Origin: Drosophila persimilis
Lineage: Eukaryota; Arthropoda; Insecta; Diptera; Drosophilidae
Length of the DNA stretch: 64,000 nt
Assembly (NCBI RefSeq): GCF_003286085.1
Contig: NW_020825324.1
Location: 2,232,001 to 2,296,000 of the forward strand
Direction of reading: 5' to 3'
This document shows positions 46,838 to 58,238 of the stretch, piece by piece; the stretch's first letter is position 1; every line of letters starts with the position of its first letter. The notes under the pieces were generated by a model. That model ran no database searches and had not been told where the DNA came from. It saw only the letters and a program-made list of their open reading frames with translations. The translations under genes and the position numbers were made by a program.

Positions 46838-49600
46838 ACAATTTGCAACAAATCGTTGCGACATGCTGCATGCAGCCAACCAAGCGGACCATGCCCACGC
46901 CCAAGCCCACAACATGTGGGCCGAAGGTCCGCAGCCCCCCGGCAAGCCCCACTCCCCACTCCCAGTCCCATGGGGCAGCACCGCAGCCGCAGTGGCACAC
47001 ACACATATGCCTCTAATGCGCTTTTGTCGTGCATTGTTAACATGGTGCGAAAAGAGACAGAACGAGTGGGGAGTGCGGAGTGCGGAGTGGAGCTGGGAGC
47101 ATCATCATCATTGCTGTCAGCACGTTGACAGAACTCCTCTGTGGGCCAGCAAGCGGAAGACCAAGAAGATGAAGAAGTAGAAGCTAGAAGCTGGAAGCTG
47201 GAAGCTGGGGAGACAGGTAAAGTGGAGGACGCAGGCCCTTGTAGTGCCCTTCTCCTGCCTAGCTCTGGCTTGCCTGGTCACAGATGTGCTGCCACATTGA
47301 CAAAGTTGTTAGCAGTCACCAGGAGATTGAGTCGAGGGAATGCCCAGAGACAGACCCAGACCCAGACCCAGACCCAGCCCAGAGACAGAGACCGAGACCG
47401 AGAGAACGGCAGCTGCTTTGCATGCCTTTCTTTCTTGGCTTCTGGCAACAGTCGTTGATTCAGTGCTGCCTCTCCTCTGTGGCCCTCCCTTTGACCCCCC
47501 CGATTGCTTTTGCCTGCAAATGTGTTGCTTCCGTCAATTTGCAAACGTTATCTGGGACTCTAAGATGCCACCTCGAGCCGGCACACTCGAAGAAAGAAAG
47601 TTTACAGCAGTCGACACTCGACTGCCCGGCCTGGTCTTTCAGTCTTTCTAGATCCACTTGATTATGACTATCTGACTGGGATACCCAAGGGATCTTGCGC
47701 GTGGGAGAACCCGAACAGGACTTGCCTCCTTCTTTGGGATGCGCCAGTGTGGCCATACATTTGGGGATACAGTAGGGGGCTGCCGTATGCGCCGGTAGGG
47801 GGGTTGTCCTACCACACGCCCACGAGTACAAATCCTTACTAGAAATCCTTACCCTCATTTCAACAATCGTTTAAAAAAGTATCAACAATTTGATATACTA
47901 TTTGCCATCGTAAAATATACGTTTAGTAATATATACATTTATTTATTGTGCTTGGAGAAATGCATTTAAAATTAAATTTTATATAATTTGAATATCAGAA
48001 TTCGAATTCGAAATAGTTGCTTCAACATAATGCAGATGGAGACTCTTTCTTTTGGGCATTCACTGGAATTTCTTTCAGTGCACACACACACACGCACGCA
48101 CACCTGCAAGCCTTCTCCTGTTGGGCTGTCGCATTCGTTGCGAGGTTTTGTACAATTTCATGTTTAATTTCCATAATTTATTTATGTGTCCCTCCACCCC
48201 TCCCCCTGGACCACCCCCCCCCACCACCACCTGTGAGAGTGTGTGTGAGAATGGGTGTATGGCTGTGTAGGCTTAATGCCTAATCACAGCCACCATCATC
48301 ACTTTCGATGTGGGAGTGGTGGTGCGGGAGTGGGGGGAATGGGGGGGAAAGTGTTCTTGGAGATACATAGATGCTTAGTCACTCTGACTATTTACACGTG
48401 TGCGAGTGGGCGAGTGTGTTGGTGTGTGTGTGTGTGTGTGTGTAATTGGCACTCACGTAGCCATTGATTGAGAAGATTTGTTGAAAGCCTCGAAAGCCAC
48501 CCAAAACGCCCAAAATGGAACCAAAAACCAAAGTTGGACAAGCATTTAGCATGTGGGTGGTGGCACTTTGTGTGTGTGTGTGTGTGTGTGTGGCGGCGTG
48601 TGCGTGCTCTAGTTAATTTTCCATCAGTATCTTTTGCTGGTAAATTAGTCGAGGGACTGCTGCAGATGGAGCAGAAAAGGAACCCGCATCAAGCAGGATA
48701 TAGTGTGTGTATGTGGTGTGTGTGTGTGTGTGTGTGTGTGTGTACACTGCACACACATACGGGTATAGATTGATACATTTTCGGACACTTTTCATCTCTA
48801 AAACTTCTTATCTAAATAAACACATTTTCTTTTTGTTCATCCTCTGTTTGCATATTTTTATATTTCAACAAAAAACCGTTATATTTTCCTTTCGGTTTTG
48901 TTTTTCTTTTTTGTGCAGTTTTTTGTTTCCCTCCGTTTTTTCGCCTTAATTTGCATGCATAAATATTTCAAAAGCGCGCTCCAATCTGAACAAACAAAAC
49001 AACAAAAAGCGTGCACCTGGATGGACTTCTAACAATTGCCACGCCCACGGGGCGCACAGGTGTTTGCTTAGGGGTATAATATGCCACACAGCCGCACTGT
49101 AGTTTCAGTGGTTGGAGAAGGGCATCTGGAGCGGGATCTGGGAGCCTGGAGGGAATGGCCGAAACGGCCAGCAAATGAATTCTGAAGTTAAATGAAATTT
49201 CACATAGAAATCACATAGAACCACACACAGAGACAGAGACAGAGACAGCCACCACCCCAGTGCGCTTTTCATGCGGTGTTGTTGTTTGTTTGCGAATTTT
49301 CAATTATTTTTACTATGCAAACCCCGCACTGACAAAACAAAACAAAGTCCTGGCGAGAGCCGAAGAGAGATTACAGCGAGAGCATGTGGCCGCAGGTGGC
49401 AGAGGGGCCTCCAGGAAAAGCCTCCAGATTATTGGACTGGTTATAGTCCGGCACCCTCTTACCGCTCTTACCCGCTCCTTACCGCTGGTTCCTCTCGCCA
49501 TTTATCCTCGGATCTCCGCAAATAACATCGCACATACACGAAAGAGTCACTCCAGCTGTGGCTGTGGGGATTTGGGTGTCGTTGAGTGAATCTTGAATTA
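46071..49600. other. Noncoding, dense (TG)n tracts
   Basis: No supported exon. Contents include GGACCC repeats near 46,365-46,390, (GT)n at 46,645-46,678, 46,801-46,837, 48,422-48,443, 48,570-48,592 and 48,716-48,743, (CCCAGA)n at 47,350-47,385, and an A+T-rich stretch at 47,870-48,010. Six TG tracts in about 2.2 kb is a clear local cluster. The 184- and 175-aa frames are repeat translations. Confidence 0.65.
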
Positions 49601-52600
49601 AAGAAAGACTGAATAGAAAGGAGATCCCCCTCAATCGTTCAGTTTCGAATTAGTTTCCATCTCTGAATGCTCTCTGGTTTATAACTAATAGCCCAAAGAA
49701 CGAGTAACGAGACCTTGGACGACGAGAAAATAAAATTGCACTGCTTGAATGTGTTCATGTATTTATTTTTATTATAATTAAAAATTATAAACCTACACCG
49801 ACAGAAAAATGGCGTAACAAAGGGAAACACAACCATATTTGAGTGAATTTTCGGTTTATCGGTTTTTAAATTTAAAAAAAAAAATAAGCAATTAAATAGA
49901 TTTCACATTAATTTAAACCTAAACGTATTAAAAAGAATTTTGAATTTCTTTTGAAGAATACTCATGTTTTATCTAGATATAAAACACTGTAAAATTAATT
50001 TGTAAGATTTCATTTGTAGGAATTTATTAACTTTAAACATGAAATAATTATATTCTAAATATTTGCATGCCAATTGCAAAATGCAAGGGAAAACACTTCA
50101 ACACCATTTCAATAGATCCAATGCCAGGGCTTTTTTCTCCGGGGGCTCCAGATCTCCTTGACCTACAGCTGAACCGGAGACGGGTCCTTGAATTGTTCCT
50201 GGAAGGCGTTCAGACGCTGTGCAGTGTGTGGCAGTGTAAAAGTATTAGCTATGCTTATTAGTGCTGTAACCAAATGCTTGGCATCATTCCTGCACTGCCG
50301 GAGAAGCACGGCGTGCAGAGGGTGGCGTGTCGCATACATAATGGGCGCACATCCGGCGGGGACTCAGAGTCGAGGTGGCTGAAATGTGTTGTTCCCAACA
50401 CTGGCTAACAGGGCGAAGCCCCCCAGGACCCCCCACCCCCGCCGCCGTTTCCATGCAAGAAAATTGAATTCAATTTTCTTCCCGTTGCTGTTGTTGTTTT
50501 TCCTATGCCCTTGCCAGAGGGTATTTTATAAAGCGGGCCTTCTTGGATGCCATGACGGACATGTATCGATTTGCAGGGTATCAGCTGCATCGGCTACCGG
50601 AGTACAAAGGGCTTTTCTTGTTTCTTGTTTCTTGTTTCCTTAATGCCTTTCGTTTGCTATTAACTTTTCTGCCGTGTACCTTCGCCCTAGCCGTCGTCCC
50701 TCCGTGGCACTTGTTGTTGTTTGGCGTGTGACATCGTAAAAAAGAAAAAAAATAAATAAACTCATTTGCCGCCCCGCCCCGCCCCGCACTTCCCTTTCCA
50801 GCCATCCATTTCACGCTCTCCAAAAGCGAAGCAGCAAAGAGGGCAAGCTGATGGTTTCTTCTTTGCTTCTCGCTCGCACGCGCACTCTACTGCCTGTCGT
50901 GGAGAGCGGGAGAGCGGGAGAGCGGGAGAACGAGAACAACAGCAGCAACAGTCGCCTCGCCAGTGCATTCTGTGTCAAGCATCTCTTTGCTTCGCTCCAC
51001 TCACTAATCCCTACCGCCCGCCCGCTTGCCGCTCTCTATGACGTTTATCGCTAGCCTCTCTCCCTCTCCCTCTCTCTCCCTCTCTCTTTTTGCATTTCAA
51101 GTAAAATTGGGTTTGTTTCAGCGACAACAAGGAGTAACAGCATTTACAGCAGCACAGTACCGGGCACTCCTCACACTCGCGGGCCACAGTTGGGCAACAG
51201 TCGCGTCTGGCGATATGGGGCACAGTGTGACTGCCATACAGCTGTGTCTGGCAATATTGAGTACTCTCGAGTGACAGTCCAACCAGTTGAACCAACAATC
51301 TAACAGTGTTGGGCATGTGCCCTGCCCAAAGTCACGTCTTGCTAAATATAGAGCAGGTACACAGCTCTACAGTGCTCTGCTCACTCAACCCAGTTACTGT
51401 TACGAGTCGGAGTACTGGAGTACTGGCTCCGACTCCGACTCCGGCTCTAGCTCTGGCTCTTGCCCTGCCCATAAATATGCATAAAAATGTCGACTCGAAT
51501 TGAGTTTTGTTATTGCATTTTATGCTCCCTTGGCATATTTGCAGTAAAGCCACAAATGGAACTTAACTTTTATTGCGCACCCCTGGTGGCACCGCAGACA
51601 TCGCTGGGAGAAACCGTTTGCTAATGTTTCTATTTAGTTTTGCTTACAGAATGCTCGTATGCTCAGATAGAATCGTTGCCGTATTATGATGTTATGCATA
51701 GAAATGCAGTCAACGCGTGTGGGGTGGGGTGGGGCGGTGGGGGCAGGGGGATATTGTCATTCGAGAAGGTAGGAAAAGCAGTCCGCCCCGAGCATTGCAT
51801 GACAAACGAAGCGACATATGAAAAGTAGCTACTAGTCAGTAAACTTTCGAAAAGACGATGGCTACGAACATGGTAGAGTGCAACCAGGAGCCCGGTCCGG
51901 GTCCGGGTCCGGGTTCGGGTCCGGGTCCGGGCACCATTTGCATGCAAACAAACTCCGAAAGGTGCCAGGCAAAGTGCATAAGTTTGCAATTTACTTGAAA
52001 GTTTATGAACTGCTTCTGGCAGTTTCATTCCCCTTCACACTCTTTCTCTCTGTCTCCTTTGTGTGTGTGTGTGTGTGTGTGTGTGTATTTACCACAATTT
52101 CCTTGCATATTTATAGATAAAGATATACGAGTATCTACACATGTATGTATGTACATAAGTATTTGTAAAATACCAAAATTATAAGCATAAGCTTATGAAC
52201 CGATTTCTGTCCCAATATCGACCTCAACGGACCTCTCCAGCCCTAGTCCAGCGGGACTCTGAGTGGTTTTAAGGGTAGATATTACCTGGAATATTCCGAT
52301 TATTTCCGAGAATTTCAGAGTTCCTGGCGGCTACCTCAGAATAGTGTCCAAATACTGTGGAACTCGTCAATTGTTTTGTTGAAATTTTCTGGGCTCCGTC
52401 GTCGGAGAGCGAGTGAGCCGGAGGTCGGCTCCTGGCCCAGTCTTCGATAATCTTCTCCTTAAAAATGTATATATTTAATAACAGGGAAGCGAGGGCTCTA
52501 ATCGAACAAAAATATTTGCATGTCACTGGCAAAAGTCGCAATCGATGCCCCATAAAATGCCATCAGTTTCAAGTCTCTAGAGGGGGTTTCCTTTCGGCAC

Positions 52601-52765
52601 AGCAATCACAGCAGTAATTGAAATATGTATTTTAATAAATTCTCTAAGTCATTTCTTCGGCTGTCAAATAATTCAATTCCATCTTTGCATCTTTGCGTCC
52701 TTTTTTGATGTGACATTTCATAAATGGCCACAAGATGCTGCAAATGAATGCAAATTGTATTCCTT

Positions 52766-52804
<39 letters not shown>

Positions 52805-53585
52805 ACATACATATATTTGCGTGAAATAACACTAAAAGCGCAGTTTAAGGGAAATTCTGTTATTGTTTGTCTGTAACCCAGGAAGAGGGGGGAGGGATGA
52901 TGGGATGGCGGGGGCGGGGGCGGAAAAGATTGCCATTGTCACAGAAAATTTCTTAAATGTTTTGAATATTTGATGATGCCCAAAAATCTCCGACAGGCAA
53001 CAATGGCCCATAACGAAAACAATGGCCAAAGAGCAGACTGTAAATCCCTTTTTCCCTGTTTGTGTGTGTGTGTGTGTGTTTTGGCCATTTCATTTGGCCA
53101 TCAACAAAATATTCATAACAATAATTTGTTTTTAATTAAAGCATTCTTTTTAGTCCTTAGTCCGCTCTGAGCTGTATTCCATTTCACTTATTATTTATTT
53201 GGGGCCGGACGGGCATGCAATTGACAATCGAAAAGAGCTGCCACAAGTTCCGACCAACTCGAACCGCACAGTAATTTCATTTGCATATCAAGGGGACAAA
53301 TGGTATTCCATTGATTTTACAGGGAGACAGAGAGAGAGAGCATACCCCCAGTACGGGGAAAGAGGGGGGGGCCAGGAATGGTATGGTGGCCTGCGATGAT
53401 CGTCCCATTGGTTCCAATCTACCATTTCATCCTTGCTATAGGACTATAGGTCCTCGTACCATCTATTATCATACTTTTTACATCGAATGAAATCCTCCTT
53501 TGCCACTGAATGTGAATATATCGATCGTATTTAATTGAAATGTTTTCCTATTTATCCCCTCACCCTTTTCATTGGAATCAATATC
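49600..53585. other. Noncoding, A+T-rich then repeat-rich
   Basis: Bases 49,730-50,070 are A+T-rich without structure. Further on there is a possible repeat end (CCCTTGCCAGAGGGTA, about 50,509-50,524) similar to a common Drosophila repeat terminus, CT-rich tracts near 51,055-51,090, a GGTCCG array at 51,893-51,931, and (TG)n tracts at 52,060-52,086, 52,769-52,796 and 53,060-53,079. No exon or RNA gene is supported. Confidence 0.6.
51893..51931 (+). repeat. (GGGTCC)n array, G-quadruplex candidate
   Basis: Six GGG runs separated by TCC or TTC occur in 39 bp. The pattern meets the G3+N1-7 criterion on the + strand. Confidence 0.75.
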
Positions 53586-53587
53586 TC

Positions 53588-53630
53588 CACTAAACCTCGT
53601 AAATGAATTCCCATTTCTTTGCAGGTAAAT
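53588..53630 (+). promoter_or_regulatory. Candidate recursive splice (ratchet) site 3
   Basis: A CTAAAC branchpoint-like word at about 53,589 precedes a short pyrimidine tract (CCCATTTCTTT) and GCAG ending at 53,624. GTAAAT starts at 53,625 with no gap. The acceptor tract is shorter than at the 30,966 site. No strong donor was noticed in the next 100 nt, so there is no obvious RS-exon. It matters mainly because it is the third site of the same form and strand. Confidence 0.5.
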
Positions 53631-53924
53631 ATATTGAAAAGTGTCCAAAGGAGAAGACCGCTATGATCCTTGAGGAAGCAAGCTAAAAACCAGCGCTGTC
53701 CAGCGGCTATCCATCGAGTGTTTTCCAGCAGGTTCCCCAAACTCAAACCCTCCCCGCTGCCAGATTAATGCCAGGCATTTGGTGGAGGGAGAGGCAGAGA
53801 GAGGGGGTGGAAGGCCCCCTCCTCGATGAGTGATCGGAGGCCATCGCCGAGGCGGAAGTGAAAAATAATGCTTGGTGCGGCAAAGTGGCGAATTTAATAT
53901 TTCCGCACCACTAACCCGCAACCC

Positions 53925-53955
<31 letters not shown>

Positions 53956-56900
53956 ACAAGCACACACATACTCGTGCATTCCTGGAGCTACTCTGAAGGG
54001 GATTTTTTGGGGATAGCCTGAATTTTGGGAATTTCGGGGCCCAACAGGTAAACACTCTGTGGATTGGAGGAGCATGTACGGGAATAGAGGGAGTTACGTG
54101 GCCAAGGATAAGGGATAAGGAGGGGATTGAAGGCATTTCATAATTGAATTACAGAAGAACCCGCCAGAAAGCATAATGGGATGGAATAGAAGGAAGCTAT
54201 GAATTATGAAAAATGAAGGAAAACAGACAGGACAATTAAATGAATAGAAAACAGGAGCCACAGCAAAGAGAAAGGGTAATGGGACCAAAAGGAGGGAAAG
54301 GAGAAACAGCAAGAGACACAGAAACAAACGGAAAACAAAAACCCTACTGCACTCGATTTTCTTTCAGTGCAGGGGAGGGTATTCGAGGGGCGACCTTCAC
54401 TCGAGTGTTTGTCAGCGCTTCCTGTTTTTTTCTTCACTTTAGCACTTTTCTTTTTGCTCCTCCTCTTTTCGCGCCTATCCTTCATTTTCCCTTCAGCCAT
54501 TCTTCGCTCCTCTCTCATTCATTCATTCTTTTTAGCCATTCATTCTCGTTCTTTCGTTGTTTCATTCTGTGGCACTGCAGCTTTCAGTGCACTTTGTTCT
54601 CGCGGCTGTTGTTGTTCTTGGAATCGTTGGTAATTGTTGTCGGGCTCCCCTATCACTCCACTCCGCTCCACTCCACTTCACCGCAACCCCGGACCAACCC
54701 ACCCCAGCCCGTGGTAACCAGGCCAACTGGTTCTAGACGGAAGAAAGGAAGGAGGGAGGCAAGGAAGGAAGGGACGAATGGTCGCATTTTGTATTTTGCG
54801 GCCGAATGCATTGAATTTTTGGCCGTGTGCTGCTGACCCTAAATCACTGGCCACCGCTGTGGCGAGCGACGAGCGCAGAACAACGAGCAACGAGCGTCGA
54901 GCGACGAGCGACTCTCGCTGGCAACAGTTGCTCTCTGTGGCCACTGCCCACTACACAGGGCCACCCACTCCAGGGGCATTTGACATTGCTGCAGTCATCG
55001 ATTATTAACACCGCCGGCCCCCTGGCCGAGCCAAAGAATGGCCAACAGAGAACGAGAGTCGAGCAGTGTCCAGGCATGTGGCTAAAAGGAGGGGCGTGGC
55101 TGGCGGGGGCTGTGACAACTCCATCATGATTTACGCGTAAGTGGGGGTAGTGGCAAAGGGCGCTCCACATTTGTTTTTGGCCTGACCAACGGCACCCACG
55201 GGATTCGGGATCCGGGATCCAGGGTGCAGGGTGCAGGGTGCAGGGTGCAGGGTGCAGGCTCCTCCCTTCTCGGTTTGAATGCGAATTTAAACCTTAAACT
55301 TTTCCCGTTGGGTCCTCCGGCAGGATTTCCATCATCAATTGCTGGCAATTAAAAGGCGAATTGCATTTTCCAATAATGCTGCAGCACGGCGGCGGCTTCG
55401 AGAAGGGTCCTCCAGTAGTCCTGCCGTGCCCTTCACTTTTCCCGTACTCTGGCCATTGTCCGGACGCAAAAAGCTGGCGAAATTGTTTGCCATCCTTTGG
55501 CCTAATGCTAATTTCGCGCCGTCAGCCACCATAAACAACATCAGGGCTGGTCACACCATTCTGTCCTCCTCCCCAACCCCCAACCCACTCGTGCCCCACC
55601 ATACTGCCTCCTTCTCGGACAAAGTGCGCGTGATTTCATTTTGAACGGGCTTCAAATTCAAATTAATGCGACAAATGTTACAACGTAGCCGGCACCAGCG
55701 CCACGATGTGGAGGAGAAGGTACTTTAAAGAGGGACTGGAGTGGAGGTGGAGGTGGATGTGGAGGTGGCAGTGGAATGACCGAGAACTCCCGCTCACTAA
55801 TAGGTGGTGGTATGGCGCACAGATTGATTGGATATCGAGTGATTTCACCCACGAGGGGACCACAACAATCGATACCTTCTATCCCTTCTATGGGGAAACA
55901 CTGAAGACTGTGACGATTGATCCTCGTATTGAATCTGCGTTTCCCAGGAAACAGGAAACAGGAAACAGGCACCGTCTGAAGGTCATTAGTCGTTATGGCC
56001 TGTGGCCAAGACCTGTGACCATTCGTTGTCTCACTTTAAGTTGTTTCAGTTTCAGCTTCCCTGAATTCAGTTGTGTTTTCGGATACACTCGTCTATATGT
56101 ATGGACGAGTGCAGCCGCGAATGCAGTCAGTGCCATTGTCTCTTTGGGCAGCACAAAAGGATATTCGCGAACAACGGCTGCCAGCGAAGCCGTAATAAAC
56201 CCACAACAGAAAAGCAACAACGGCCGAGTAAGACCAAGGAAAAATACAAAAAAAAAGCCAGGAATATTCCTTTTTGTTTGTTTCAACATTAAATTTGAAC
56301 AAAAACAGTGAACGAGCAGAACAGAAAATTCAGATTAAAAGGACGCCCACCACGGCCCAGGACGAGGCTTGAACTGTTCGTGCAATTAACTAAGTTTTTA
56401 CTTTACATACTACAAATATCATTAATCCAATGGTGGGAAGCCGATAAACTCGCTCTCCTCCGGCAGAGGGTGCACACTGCACGAGGAAGAGTGCTTAGCA
56501 GATAGATATGGAGAGTCTGGGAGTCTGGGAGTCTGGGGGAACTGGGCATCAACATATATACTTTATGGGGCCGGAAACGCTTCCGTCCGGCTGTTTGAGG
56601 ATCCCCATGGCCTCTGAGTGTCTATTTTTGTGTCTCCTCGGATCCCATTTGGTGTACCTGTCAGACATATTTGTTTCCCATCATTTATTTCCATTTACTT
56701 CGTTGGTTCTTTGTACCTTTACATCCTCATTCTCGCCACTGTCTCTATATAATTTTAAGCGGAGAAGATGTCCCTGTTTATCGCCCTGCCGCTACGATGG
56801 CTTATACAACATTAAAGTTGTTTGGCTGGCAAAAACAAATCTGAGTAGAAAATCTCTCTCTCTCTATGTCTTTCTCTGTCTTTGATTTTGTTTTGGCTGG

Positions 56901-58200
56901 CGCCATTCTCCTTTTAACACGTTATTCGCAGAGAGGCCTTGGCTCGCCGCCTTGCTCCTCCTGCCCCAATCCCTACGGCGGCTGTTTGGGGAACGTGCCG
57001 AAGTGAGCGACAGACAGACGGAGGAGAGCAGCGGGGGGAGAGCAGCCTGGCTGCCTGGCTGCCTGCTCTGGCGCGTATTTTGGCAGGCATTAATTTCTCC
57101 CGTGTGTCACATAACTGGTGCCGTGTGTCCTTCTTCCTATACCCTTTGCCAAGGGTTTGCTTCCTCTTTTGAACGGATTTTCGCACTACAGAGAAGGATA
57201 CATAGATATCTAGTCCTGTGGCCCTACCAGAACGTCCAAGCCTCCGTGGAAACAATGCCTTTTGCTCATCCAATCCATAGAACCGATGGCTCTAAAAGGG
57301 TATCCCAAGCTTCGGCTGCCGCAGCCAAAACATCGTTCCAATTTTGCTCGGGATGTCGTGTTTATTGCTGTAGTTGTTAGACGTGTTTATGGAGGCACTT
57401 TTCAGAGTTGCTCGGCTGCAGCAGCAGCACGTAGCGCCAATGCTCTTGCCGCCGGCCCCCTGTCGCCACGAAGTACGTAGCTTGTCGCACCTGCTGCACC
57501 CTCCGCTTATTGGCTGTCTCCTTACAGAGTCATTGACAAACAAATTAAGCCGCAATTGTTTAGTACTTTCACCACTGTCTGATGATGATGATGATTATGA
57601 TTATGATGATTATGATGATGCAGATCAGGATAAAAGTCTCTCACTTACCTATGTCCTCCCAGCCGGCAGTTATTAGCACTTAAGTGGAGACCGTCTCGGT
57701 ATCTCGGTATCTCGGTTTCTCGGTTTCACGTTTTCACGTTTTCCGAATTCTTTTGGGTACATTTTACTTGTTTCCCTTTTCTCTCCCTTTCTCTCCATTA
57801 ATTATGCGAGCTTTTAAGTCGTGTCCGTGACGCGGATCGGTGGGATTATTATTAATATGTGCGCTGGTCGAGGTCCTTGTGCTCCTCCTGGTCCTGGTCC
57901 TGGTCCTGGGCCTGGTCCCGGTCCAGTCCTTTGAAGTGCTTTCCAGTCGTCTTTCGCTCATTGAATGTGCGTAAGGTCATCAAATATAAATCGCGTGGGC
58001 GTGACGGGCGACAGCGAGGGCAGGCTGTACAGCATTCGAGGGTAATGGGAATAAACGTCTGAAAAATGTTATCAGATACATGATTGATTGATCAGATCTA
58101 TCTCGGATCTCTCTCTCTCAGATCTCTCCCAAGCACAGCACCTCCAAAGGCTATGAACGGAAGGCAGCATCCATTGAGATATGTTCATTTACAGCCCAAA
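53631..58200. other. Noncoding, simple repeats
   Basis: No supported exon. Contents include a 20-nt C run at 53,922-53,941 continuing into (CA)n, GAGCGACGAGCG words near 54,862-54,910, (GGGTGCA)n at about 55,218-55,257, GTGGAGGTGGAGG repeats near 55,738-55,770, and CTCGGTAT/CTCGGTTT repeats at about 57,693-57,728. A minus-strand CATAG/GTAAGTGA near 57,645-57,655 resembles a strong donor but lacks an associated exon. The 201-aa frame at 55,706-56,311 shows no domain. Confidence 0.65.
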
Positions 58201-58207
58201 AACACGA

Positions 58208-58238
58208 AAAATTTCGGTTTTTCCTTCCCGCTCACTCT
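58208..58238 (+). repeat. 31-bp dispersed motif, copy C
   Basis: Same register as 42,908-42,938, with C for T at two positions in the pyrimidine half. It is preceded by an extra A, as in copy B. Flanks differ. Confidence 0.75.

Noticed and set aside
57640..57660. Minus-strand donor-like CATAG/GTAAGTGA
   Set aside because: No acceptor or open exon is associated with it, and single donor matches are expected in 64 kb.
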